Part shown: one piece after another, positions 21,983 through 33,215 of the stretch
How the letters are laid out: each line of letters begins with the position of its first letter
How positions within the stretch are numbered: position 1 is the first letter of the stretch
From: Gremmenia infestans
Taxonomy: Eukaryota > Ascomycota > Leotiomycetes > Helotiales > Hamatocanthoscyphaceae
Direction of reading: 5' to 3'
NCBI GenBank assembly: GCA_032629725.1
Contig: JAFEVB010000014.1
Location: 62,001-126,000 of the forward strand
Length of the DNA: 64,000 nucleotides
Notes under the pieces: generated by a model
Databases searched by the model: none
Told to the model about the DNA's origin: nothing
Seen by the model: the letters and a program-made list of their open reading frames with translations, nothing else
Position numbers and translations under genes: made by a program

Positions 21983-23900
21983 ATGCCTCAGCTCTACTTT
22001 AGTAGTAAACCTTATAAGAACGCTAAGGAATACCTTAAAACTATTAAGTTTAATGCTATTAACTATAATAATAAGGATACTAAATAGCTTGCTATGCGAG
22101 TTTTATTCCAAGCAGGTTTTATAAATAAGGCTAAGCTATAGCATAGCACTTTAGCTAAGAACACTTAAGGCGATTAGGAGCTTCTTAAGACGGTATTCCT
22201 AACTAAATATAAGGTCTAGCAGAATAACTTTAATTAGAAGTTTATTATTTAGCGAAAAGTCTACAATCTTAAGCAAAGCGAGAAAAAGCCTAACGTCTAG
22301 TACTTTAAGCAAGTCCACCATCTTAATAAGAAATGCAGATAGGAGCTATATAGCGAAGTGGCTTGACGCACGCTAGGAGGCTTTGCAAACACCAAACTAT
22401 AGTACTAAATCCAGGCTTATCTATTATTAGCAAATAAACTTAATAATAATAAACAACTTCAGCTTAATTATATCTTTCTTAATATGCGAAATGTCTTTAT
22501 AGTAGTAACTCGCCTTATTAGGAAAGCAGGACCGTTTAATAAACTTAATAAAGATAAGAATAAGAATATAATAGAAGCTTCTTTCTAAAATCAGATTAAC
22601 CTCGAGGTTATAAAGTTGCTTAAAGCCTTATAGATAATAGATAAAGTACTAAGCATTTTATCTTCTCCTTTCTACATTTAATAAGCTTAGCAGGCTCCAA
22701 ATCCGTTCGCTATCCCTAAAGTGGTTCGCTTTAATAATATCTAGTATTATAACTATACTAAGCCTGGTTATGCTAGTACCTCTTATCCTAAACCTTAAGT
22801 ATTAGATTATTAGTATAAGGACAACTAATCTTAGATTAACGCGCAGCGTAATAAGCAAATAGGATTTACTATACTAATATCTGCATACTAGCCTCCACTA
22901 ACTTAGAATATTATGCCTGCTAATTCCATAATATATATGCCTTCTTATTAAGGTAAGACTCCTAATAGTTACTAGATATTATATTAATTTAACTATCTAG
23001 TATAATAAGTTAAGGATATCTCTAGACTACTATCTAATAATCCTACTACTACTCTAAATGTTCTACCTGCTCTCCCGGTTATTCTATATAGAAGATAGAT
23101 AGCTAAACTATCTGCTATTCTGCCTATACTACCTATTAATCGATTAATGCCTTGCTATAACCACCTATAGACTTATTCTTAGATATTAGAAGCAGGTTAT
23201 AAAAACCAGCTAATTTCTAAAGCTAGTCCTAGCTAAGATAAAGGTAAAGGTAGAGCAGTTGATCTAAATAACTTATAAATAATATTAGTAGCTAAGAACT
23301 TCTAACCTAAACCCTCTAAGTTACCTCTAGCTAGTTAATAGAATTAAAGCAGACTCTACTAACCTTAAGTTAAGAATATTACTAATACTAATATAAATAA
23401 CCTTTCTCTAATTATTAACCAAGCTCCTTAACCTTAGATAAAGACGGCCTAGTCTACAGCTAAGCCTAAGGAGTCTATCTTTATTAGGCTTATAGATAAG
23501 GCTTACCTTAACCGTTTTTATATTAGAGATTTCCTATTTAATATAGATATAACTATCTTATTTGCCTAACTTCTTAATTGATTACCTTAATATAGGATAT
23601 AGTTAGCTAGACTTCTCTAATTATCTATTCTAAGTTATAAACTAAAGCATAGATAGGCAGCCGAAGTAATAGCTACCGCTTAAATCTTACTTTCTAAGGT
23701 AATTAATAAAGGACTTAATAAAGATAATATCTTACCTAAGGGTTATTTCTATATTAGAGCATATATAGATAGTTAGCTGCTAAATAAAGTTATAGTTAAT
23801 AGAGGTGCTATTATTAAACTTATTAGACCGAAAGCTATTAAAAAGCTAGGCCTTAAGCTCTATTATCTAGAAAAGAAGTAGTATATTAAAGTCGCTAATA
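21983..23900 (+). pseudogene. Decayed gag and aspartic protease of a Gypsy-type retroelement
   Basis: Reading from the ATG at 21983 in one frame and passing through nonsense codons gives a gag-like chain (starts MPQLYFSSKPYKNAKEYLKT). A CCHC zinc knuckle remains recognisable at about 22742-22790 as YYNYTKPGYASTSYP, where the cysteines and histidine have become tyrosines by G-to-A or C-to-T changes. Further on, in the same frame near 23795, VNRGAIIKLI corresponds to the aspartic-protease active site (the Asp became Asn). Many TAG/TAA codons replace Gln/Trp codons. The frame is not translatable as it stands. Confidence 0.7.
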
Positions 23901-24299
23901 GCTATAAAGTGCAGATTATAAACTATATTATAGTTAAGGTTATTATATTAGGAATACGCACTACTTTGCAAGCATATATAATAGGCCTGGATAATACCTA
24001 TGATTTATTGCTTTTATATTATTAGATAGTAAAAGTAGGCGCGATCGAAGACTATTTCAAGGGCACTTTCTATATCTATAGCAAAACGGGAATTGTTATT
24101 AATATACTATCTATAGCTATAGCCGAATACGTCCTAATAGAGGTAACTAGTAAAGAGAATAAGTATAATCTATATATTAATATATTAGGTAAAGACTTAT
24201 ATAATCTAGATAATAATACTAACAATAATAATAATAAAGTTAAACTAGATAAGCTGCTTGCTAAAGTAGCTATAGCTGATAAAATTAAGTATAACTAAT

Positions 24300-27200
24300 A
24301 CTATAGATAAGACTTCTTCCTTTTGAGTTAGGGAAAAGCTTTGCGCTAGTAGGGGCCTAGGCCCTCTACCGGTATAATAAGAAGCCTAAAAAGCAAGCTA
24401 AGCTTAATATATCTATATATATCAACCTAGGCCACTTTTAAGCGATTATATTAATAGCTTATTTAGCAAGTCACTACCTTAAAAGCACCCCGATTAACGC
24501 GTATAAACCTTCTTATTTTCTTAAATAAAATTTTACTACCTACTACCTTATTACTTATTAATCTATTAAACGACTATTATCTACCGAATCTTAGCTAGTT
24601 ATCGACGACTGGTTTTCTACTAGCTTTATTTAACTAGGAGACTATGCTAATACCTCTACTAAACTCTAAAAAGCTAAGCGTTTTCTATATATATAGAAAG
24701 ACTACTTTATAGAGCGTATATATAACATCTAGCTAACCGATCTTATATATTATGCAATTAATCTTATCCTAGGAGCAACTTCTATTATTAGACGTGCTAA
24801 ATAATATACTTATAAAGAAAAGGAATACGCTGCTACTATCTTACCTTAAATGGCTAAAGCAGGTATTATTAGTCGTGGATTAAGTACTTAGGGTGCAATT
24901 ATAAAGTTTCTTCCTTAAAAAAAGGGATCTAAAAAGCTTAGGGTTATTTATAACTTTATTTCTATAAACTCCTTTACTATTAAACCTGTCTACCTTATAT
25001 ATAACCTTAAAAAGGTTCTAGATATGCTTATTAAGCTAGCTTTCTAAGTGTTTTTTTTCTGCGATGCAACTAATAGATATTAGGCGGTCTCTATTAAACC
25101 TAGAGATAAATATAAGGCAGCTATTCTAGCCCCGAACGGTTAATAGCTCTTTAATAGAATAGGTATAGGTCTAAAAGGTGCTCCTTATACCTATAGCTAA
25201 TTTACTAATCTTGCTTTTAGCCTAATTCTAAAGTTAGACGCTATTAAATTAATACCTATAATTATTAGCAACTATAGTAAAATAGGCTTTGCGCTATTTA
25301 TAGATAACTATCTAGGGTTATTAATAAACTTTAATAATATATATACCTTTCTATATAAAAAGTACTTTCCCCGAGTTGCTTTTACTTCGCTAAGCTTTAA
25401 CTTAAAAAAGTGCAATTTCTTCTTTAGCTTACTTAATATGATTAGATTTTTGGTAATATTAGAAAAACTTAAACCTTTAAACAAGTATAGAAACCGTATA
25501 GTCCTATAGGAAACGCTAAATAATAAGCAAAAAGTGGAAGATTTTCTATATCTTACTTCTTTTCTCTATATATTTATCCTAGAACGAGCTGATTATATAT
25601 ATATTCTTAAACTATTATACTAAAAGGAAGTACCGGTTAAGCTTATATCAGGTCGCAAATCTAAACGCAAGCAGCTTATTAATATAAATGAATTCTATTA
25701 GAATGAACTATAAAAAAAGTCTTTCTAATATATTAAGGATTATATTATAAATAATATAATAAGTGGAGCCGACCTTGCTAAATAGTACTATCTTTATATA
25801 GATGCGAGCATTATAGGTATAGAAAGCGTGCTTTTTTAATTATTAGATGCACCTACTAGCACGGAAGCGACTAGATCTATTAAAAACTAAATTAGAATTA
25901 TTATATTCCTTTCCTTTAGGTTCTCTGATATTAAAACACGCTATACTATAATAGAACGCGAAACCTTAGCTGTTATTAGATGCCTAGCTAAAGTGAGATA
26001 GCTTATTATAGGCAGCCTTTATTCTACCAAGATTTATACTAATTATAAAGCTCTACTATCTACTTTATAAATAGGAAACGACGCTTATAGTAAGGTCGCA
26101 AAATAGCTAGACCGATTTACTAAATATAATATTAAGGTTTACTATAGACCTAGTAAAAGCAACCTAGTATAGATCGCTAATAGTCTTTTAAGACTACCTA
26201 GATACTAGGAAGATCTAATTTGTATTAATACTAAATAAATAGTTTTTATAGCTACTATTAAATATAATATAGGAAGTTCTATTTCCGACCTGCTCTCTAT
26301 TAATAATTAGTATAGAGACCTATATAAATATAGCGTTTATAGTCTAATCTTTATATTTCTGCTACTTAGTCTACTAGGAATATTATAATATAGCAGATTA
26401 GAGAAAAGGCATATTAAATAAAGGTTAATACGATATAAAGTTATAGGTAGACACTTGATATACCTTAAAAAAGCGATATTATATCTAGCTAAATATATTT
26501 TTAATAATAAGATTATAGAAATTCTATAATAGACTTATAATATATATAGTTACTTCGCTGCTACACTTATCTTATATAAACTCTAAGGATAATTCTTCTA
26601 GCCTACTCGCTCTAAGGATATCGAAAACTAGTATATAATATATAATACGTATTAAAGAATAGGTTCTAAGAAGAAAAGTATATAAATTCGACCAATACTA
26701 AAATTTTAACCTTAGAGTATAGTAGGCATAAACTTCCTTAGCCTAATTACGCCTATAGGTGAAAATAGAGAAAAATATATTCTTATTATAGCCGACTACT
26801 TCTTAAAAGTACTTTTTCTTAAAGCTTTAGTAGCGGCTAATACAAAGGCGGTTTTAGACTTCTAGACCAATTACCTTATACTAATATTCGGATATCCTAC
26901 CTATATATATATAGATAATAGATCCTATTTTATAGCAGCAGAAGTATACACCTTGTTTATATTATATAGATCTAATATATACTATGCTCTAATATTATAC
27001 CTGGAATCCGTAGGTTTTATTAAGCGAAATGTCTAACTTATTAGTTCTTAACTATAGAAATAGGTTATAAAGAGGGGACCTAAAGCGGCAAGATTCTAGA
27101 CTTATACTACTATAGAGGTCTAATTATTATCTAATATACGTTTTATGCGTATAAAAGGTTATATGCTAGCTGAGATACTTTTTAGCTATACTCTAGCTTA

Positions 27201-27770
27201 GATAAGAATACTAACTTTATATAATAATTAATCTATAAAGAAGAAATAATAATAGGAACTTTAGTTATATCTAGAAGCTTTATCTGCGGTTCCAGGATAG
27301 TATTAGAACTTCTTATAGGAGAAACGTAAAGAATTTAGGGATTAAATAACTGAAACTATAGCTAGAGCGCATACGAAGCTTTAAAATCATCTAAAAGTAT
27401 AATAGATAACGCCTAAAGTTAGAGATCTCGTTTTTATTTGCAACTACTAGCTAGATAAAGTTAAAGGCAAGAAACTGGAATTAAGATAGCTTAGCCTTTA
27501 TATAATCACAGGGATGTTTTCTAAAAGTAGTATATAAGTCTCTAATTTATATAAAGATAGCTAGTTAAAAAAATACTACCTTAATAATCTTAAAGTTTAT
27601 ATGCTCTGCACTAACTAATTAGATATTGAAAGGTTTCTGGTCTTAAGTATAGAAGTAGCTTCCTATAATATTAACCTAGTTGCACTTAAGTTTAACTAAA
27701 CCGCAATAAAGTATACGGGAATGCCCGGGAGTAGATATCTTAATCTCTCTCTACCTTTAATATTTTAAGA
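24300..27770 (+). pseudogene. Decayed reverse transcriptase, RNase H and integrase of a Gypsy-type retroelement
   Basis: In a single frame (different from gag) the translation keeps RT blocks: KKLRVIYNFISINSFT, then FFFCDATNRY-stop-AVSIKPRD near 25051 and LFNRIGIGLKGAPYTYS. The YxDD box reads FIDN at 25297-25308, its second Asp mutated to Asn. RNase H follows (YYLYIDASIIGIESVLF, YTIIERETLAVIRCLAKV), then the integrase core (VGINFLSLITPIGEN at 26722, with N for the first catalytic Asp, and YIYIDNRSYF at 26905). This order (RT-RH-IN) defines Ty3/Gypsy pol. The tail runs to a stop at about 27770. All changes at catalytic sites are G-to-A, as expected from RIP. The upstream boundary and the frame switch from gag are approximate. 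Confidence 0.75.
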
Positions 27771-28480
27771 CAGGTTATTTTATTTTTCAAATAGGGGTAA
27801 GTAGGGGTCTTATCGCCCTAGGTATAGGTATTAAACTGCATCTTAATATAGGTTATAGTGTTATCTATAAAGAATCACGGCGCGAATAGGGCTCTAAGTA
27901 TAGCTTAAAAATGCTTTGATATTTATTACTATATCGCTCTTAATATATTGCTTCTCGCCAACTTTTATAGTATTTATTAATTAAGTATATCTATATAATA
28001 AGCATTATTAGAAGCGGTGACCTTAAATAGCATCTTTTAAAGCGTGACTAGTATACTCTAAAATCGTTCTAGAACGTAACTTATATCTCTAGCGATCAGA
28101 AACGCGAGTTCTATTAGCTTTTATAATATATTTCTTCTTTTTTTCTCCTTTTAATTCCGAGTTGCTAATAGTAATATATTTACTATATACTAAGAGCAAG
28201 TTTTTTAAATAAGGGTGCTCGCTTAGAATAATAATAAAATCATATAAATCAGATTTATATATAAATCGAATTTAACTAAAAAAGCGATCAATTTACTTAA
28301 AGCTATTAATCTATAGGCAACAACGACCTTAACTTCCGCCACTTTCTATATTAACTACTTTCTATATTAAACCCTTTACCTTTATTACTAATATCTATTA
28401 ATACCTTTTTTAATTATATACTATAATAAACCTATTAACCTTTAAGTATAGCGGAACTGCGCGCTTTTACTTAAAAGAGC
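27771..28480. other. Non-coding spacer between pol and the helicase-like frame
   Basis: This AT-rich stretch has no frame that continues either neighbour. It begins after the pol stop with a purine-rich AAATAGGGGTAAGTAGGGG block (about 27790-27808) that could be a polypurine tract of the Gypsy unit, so a 3' LTR could lie here. No second copy of the sequence was recognised near 21.1-22.0 kb. Confidence 0.4.
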
Positions 28481-28579
28481 TTTTTAGCTATTATTAAGGA
28501 GAGAGAATAAGAAAAGCTTAATTCTAACCCCTTTTTGAAGCTATTTGGTTAGATGATCTACTATCTGCCTAAGGAGTTG

Positions 28580-31500
28580 GATTGCAACTATGCAACTAGA
28601 GAGATTATTCCTAAGATAGAAAAGAAAATATTAAAGGCCTAAGCTTATATAATAACTCTAGACACCTATAAACCTAATAATAAAGTTAGAGCTGAAATTA
28701 CTTTTCTTAAGTATAATAAGTAGCGATTATCTATCTTACTTTTAATTATTATTCTGGTTAAGAACTATCTAGCTACTATGAATAAAAGTGTTATAGATAA
28801 GAAGTTAATTGTAGGATTCACCTATTTAGTTAATAATCTTCTAGGAATTACAAATAATAACTTTATAGAAAAGGTTTATACTTCTTAGACTAATATAATA
28901 GATACTACTTACTTTACTAAACCTAAATACTATCTCCTTTAAATTATTAAGCGATCTAAGAAAGTCCGTGATAATAAGGATCATCTAATAGTTCTCCCGT
29001 TAGTAGTTAATAATAAGGATAATAAAATCACCTAGTAGACCTTTATTAATAACTATATTTAGACGCACGAGCCGTTGCGCCGTGCCGTTAGAGCTCTAAG
29101 ACGAATTATTACTAATACTAAGAAAGGAGGCATTTTAGTAGACGTTTATATCCTTAATAATAATTAGAACCTCTTCGTCTAGACCTTTAATAACCTGCAG
29201 ATGCAATTTAAACACGATTTTACCTATACTAATATCTGGCAGAATATGTATAAGCAGAAGCTTATTCGATTTAATAAAAAGGTCTTTTTTAATATTAGTA
29301 CGTTTAAAGACCTAAACGATCGTTCTAAGATTACTATATTCCCTTCCTTTAGCTATTATAATATAATAGAGTTTGCTACCTGCTAAGCTATATCTAAGGT
29401 CTAAGTTAAGAAAGATTGCTAGCGAAATATTAATAAGTTAAATATAATTAGTAGTATAATCCAACCGCTTTTAATCTTTAGAGAAGGCGACTTATTATAC
29501 CTCGCGGTGCTTTATCTCTTAAGATAGGAAGCTGCTAAGGCGGCTGTATTAAACCTGCGTTTTAAAGCTAGTAATAAACTTAAGATTAACTTTTATATTA
29601 AGGCTAAGCAAATTATAGGAGATAAAAACTAGCTATTTAAGGTAGTAAAGCTTTTTCTATAGACTTTATAAGGTAAGATCTATGATTACCTAGTGCGTTC
29701 TTATAAGGCACCTCTGCTAAATGCAACTAAGGAAAAAAAGAAAAAAAGCTGTCCTTTAATAAAGATAAAGCTTCTAGTTAAGAAGTTTAATGCTAATACT
29801 ATAGATAAAGTCCGCGAGGCTATTAGCTTCTCCACGCCTATAAGATGTACCATCTAGTATAACGTATTTTATAAATTAGAGCTTCGTATTATATAAGGTC
29901 TCGACGCTCTCTTAAATGGATCCCGGGTTGTTTCTCCTAAAAGTAAAACCCGACCTAACGATTCTAATCGCGTGGTTTTATAGTCTATTATCGATTAGAG
30001 CGCCTTTATCTAAATAAAAGACGCATCTTTCTATAGCATATATGATCTTATCCTCTATAAGGACTCTAAGGCTTATTTGTTATTAAACTTTAATAATATA
30101 GACTAGTTAAGAGTTATCGAATACCTTAAGAAAACTCTAGTTACCTTTAATAGTAAAGATGTTACTTTTATCTAAGGTTTCCCTAAAGCTAGTAAAACTA
30201 CTCTAATCGCTAAGTTTATTATTAGTTGTCTGATTACTAATCCTAATAACGCTTTCCTCTTTACTACTTCGGCAAATAAGCTTATAGATATATATATAAT
30301 AAAGATTAATATAGCTATAGATAGCGCCTGACTAAATCCTTAGTATGCTAATAAGCTGAAATTCAAGATTACTATCTATATTTATAATAATTGGTTAGAA
30401 ACTAGCTATATTATAGTAATAGCTAATAAGAACCGTCTAGAGAATACTAAGACTAAGCGCGTTCTATAAGAGCTTAATAAAGAAAAACACCTTATATAAA
30501 AGTTATATTAGAAGTCTTAGGTACCGGGATACCAAGGCCCTCCTATTAATCTACTAGTTAAGCGTAATAATATTAACTTTACTAATCTTCCTACTTATTA
30601 GAAAAACCTCTTAGCTACTCTAAGAAGCGATTTTCCTCTTTTTATTCCCTCTACTAATAAATTATTAACTAATAGAGCCCCCTTTTTATTAACTAATAAT
30701 AAAGGTAAAGGTAGATAGAATAATAAACCTAACCTTCTTTCTCTCTCTACTTTTGCTAATAATAGTAATAATAATAATAATAAGTCTAATATATCTTTAG
30801 AGTACTTTAGAGATAAACGTTCTACTAAGAAGAAAGGTTGTTTAGGTAATTATAAGCTAAAGGGAGTTAGGAAGCGTAAAGCTTTTCTTAAGAAGCGTTA
30901 GGACTATAAGAAGCGCAAGCGACTTAATTTAAACTATACTAGCAATAACGCTAATAATACTATTATACTTAATAATAAAGATTATATTAGAGCTAATAAT
31001 AAGCTTATAATCTATAGCAGCATACTAGAAGGTAGAGTTATTAATCTAACCTTATCTAAGATTTCTTATAAAGAGATAATCGCTAAGTATTTATTAGCTA
31101 TTACTACCGCTATTAATAAGCAACTGCAGCCTGCTACTAATAGAGTTCGTAACACTTATTATCGATTTGCAGATCTAGGTATAGCTGCGCATACTCTCTA
31201 GTATGCTTTTGCTAACCCTAATAACCGTTCCTTTACTATATTGCTAAGAAACGTTAATACTTATAAGCGAGAGGGTTTAGATATAACTAAAGAGAGCTAT
31301 AAGAAGTTAGCTAAATTTATTATTAACTGCTTTGCTAAAGTTAAGAAAATGGCCGCTGTCTAAGGTATAACTATTAATAATATTACTTATATAGGTAATT
31401 AGTTTTTAAAGAAGTATATAGTAATCCTTAATAAAGCTGGCAAGATTAATATAGCTAAAGCCTATCTCCTTTTTATATTTATCGATTTTAAGAATATTAT

Positions 31501-33090
31501 TATTATTAGTAATTATAGTTAGCTTTAGCCTATTACCTAATATATTATTCTATTAGGTTATATAAAGAAAGGTAATATGTCTATTATAAAGCTTCTTATT
31601 ATTAACTAATAGCTAACTACGTATCTTAACTTTTAACGCCGTAGTGCTTCAGGTATATTCGAAATCCCTAGCTTTATAGCTTATTATAATATAATTAAAG
31701 ATACGCCTTTAATAACTAATCCTAAGAATAAGACTCTAATCTAAGCTACTAAGATTTGCGATTGGATTAATAAGAGATTTAATATAAAGTGTCTCTACTT
31801 CTACTACTACTTTCTTATTAACTCTAATAGTAAAATGCGTAATGAGCTTATAGGTTCCTTTTTTAATATTAATATATGCGCTATTATTATTAACCTTTAA
31901 ACTTTAATAATCGCAGATAGACTGTTTATAGCTGCTAAATATAAGACTATTACCTATTATACTAACTAGTAAGTCCTTTATACCTATGCTCTTACTACAT
32001 TCTATAAAGAAGACCTATCTTTTAACTTTATTAATATTTTAAATAAAACCACCGATTAGTTTTAAGGAGGTAATTATAAAGTTATATTTAGTAATTCTAT
32101 ATATATATTAGCCCTTAGCTTTACTAGAAACTCGGGTCGAAATGTGGTTATAGCTATATAAAGCAAGTTAGCTTTTATTAATATAGCTAATATTTTTAGC
32201 CTTAGATCGATTAAAGAAGGTGCTTTAAGCCTATATATAACCTAAGCTTTCGAACTAGCAAAGAAAAGTAAGGCCTGCATCTATCTTAACTATAATAGCG
32301 AATATAGATATCTCTTTAACCATTCTTATATCTATTTATAGGTTCTTGCGACTAAAGATAATACTGCTACTATTAAAGGTTAATTCGTCTTAGCTTCTAA
32401 CTTTACTAATACGGATATTATAGCTAGCATCGCAGAGAAGGCTGGTATGCTTTATAGTAGATTATTTAGAGATTAAGCTCCTGCATTTCTAAACGTATCT
32501 AGGACTTCTGCTTGGGATACGCCTGGAGCTATTACTAACCTTACTAAGATACCTAATATTACTAACGCCTCTGCACCTCCTACTTAGGGTCTAGCTACTA
32601 AGAGCTCTAGAGATGCTTGGGGTCTAGCTACTAAGAGCTCTGGAGATGCTTGGGGTCCGGCCACTAAGAGCTCTAGAGATACTTAGGGTCCGGCAACTAA
32701 GAGCTCTAGAGATGCTTAGGGTCTAGCAACTATTGCACCTAATATACTAGTCTAGTTAAGCGTCCCTTCTTATGCACGATTACTATAGGTTAGTAGTATT
32801 AAAGCTTCTAATAGCTAGGTATCCAGTAATGCTAGCGCTATAAAGGGAGAGTTATCTAGTTTTACTAGGTATAAAGGAGTAGTTAATAATAGATAGTAGG
32901 CTATAAAGGGGTCGTTTAAGAATAATAGCATATAGTAAATAGATAAGAAAAGAGGATATGCACTTAGTGCTAGTAGATAAAGGATTATAAAGTTTTCTAT
33001 ATTAAACGTAACTGGAAGTAAGGATAATATCTTAGCTTTAGGTTATATAGCGGTGCTAGTGTTTTTAAATAGGGGTGCTTATAGAGGTGG
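28580..33090 (+). pseudogene. Decayed SF1 (Upf1-like) helicase frame with C-terminal 11-residue tandem repeats
   Basis: One frame runs for about 4.5 kb interrupted only by nonsense codons, with no frameshift. Positions 28601, 29201, 30176, 32048, 32591 and 33002 are all in register, and 29201-29386 survives as a 61-codon stop-free remnant. At 30176-30202 GFPKASKTT is a Walker A loop, with Ser where the P-loop Gly is expected (GGT to AGT). At 32048-32090 TTD-stop-F-stop-GGNYKVIF fits the DxFQG motif of SF1B helicases. It is followed by SFTRNSGRNVVIAIQSKLAF, resembling the GF...LNVALSRA motif VI. A basic linker lies near 30870-30920 and 33-bp tandem repeats lie at 32586-32730. The frame runs into the right terminal repeat. 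Whether the helicase belongs to the same element as gag-pol is unresolved. Confidence 0.6.
32586..32730 (+). repeat. 33-bp tandem repeat encoding an 11-residue unit
   Basis: About 4.4 units start at 32591, 32624, 32657, 32690 and 32723, spaced exactly 33 bases. Each encodes (L/P)ATKSSRDAWG or a variant in the helicase frame, with TGG turned to TAG in later units. Divergence between units is low. Confidence 0.9.
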
Positions 33091-33215
33091 GTTTTAGACC
33101 ACGTGATTAACAGATAAACCGATTAGCTTAGTTATCGCTTGATATTATCGCATTGCAGCAACCGTAGATCTTAATAAATTCAAGTCTTCACCTCTAACGA
33201 ATCCCTGCCCGATAA
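33082..33215 (+). repeat. Right terminal direct repeat of the island
   Basis: This is the second copy of the 134-base terminal repeat (TAGAGGTGGGTTTTAGACCA...). Relative to the left copy most changes are G-to-A or C-to-T, for example TTTTGG to TTTTAG and GACAA to GATAA, fitting RIP-type decay. TAGAGGTG at its start and CACCTCTA at about 33190-33197 are exact inverted complements. GC-richer single-copy DNA starts right after it. Confidence 0.85.

Larger units (their letters stand above)
21001..33215 (+). mobile_element. 12.2-kb RIP-decayed Ty3/Gypsy-type retroelement carrying a second, helicase-like frame, bounded by 134-bp direct repeats
   Basis: The island is strongly AT-rich and bounded on both sides by the same 134-base sequence in direct orientation. 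All three decayed frames read on the plus strand. Order: left repeat, about 850 bp leader, gag-protease in one frame (from an ATG at 21983), reverse transcriptase-RNase H-integrase in another frame (to about 27770), a spacer of roughly 700 bp, then a helicase-like frame running into the right repeat. A purine-rich block preceded by A/T (TTTTTAAATAGGGGTG, about 33062-33077) sits just before the right repeat, like a polypurine tract. In-frame TAA/TAG codons stand where CAA/CAG/TGG are expected, the signature of CpA-to-TpA mutation on both strands. Alternatives are a Gypsy element nested in a helicase-bearing element, or two abutting elements. The repeats do not show a clean TG...CA end, and no target-site duplication was found. 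Confidence 0.75.

Noticed and set aside
29201..29386. Stand-alone small gene inside the island
   Set aside because: It is in register with the decayed helicase frame and bounded by RIP-type stops, so it is a surviving fragment of that frame and not a separate gene.
32586..32730. CRISPR-like regular repeats
   Set aside because: The units are directly contiguous with no spacers, are in a coding frame, and the organism is a fungus.
21001..33215. Target-site duplication flanking the island
   Set aside because: Bases just outside the repeats (AATACTG on the left, TACCCCGCC on the right) do not match for 4-6 bases under any tested end assignment.
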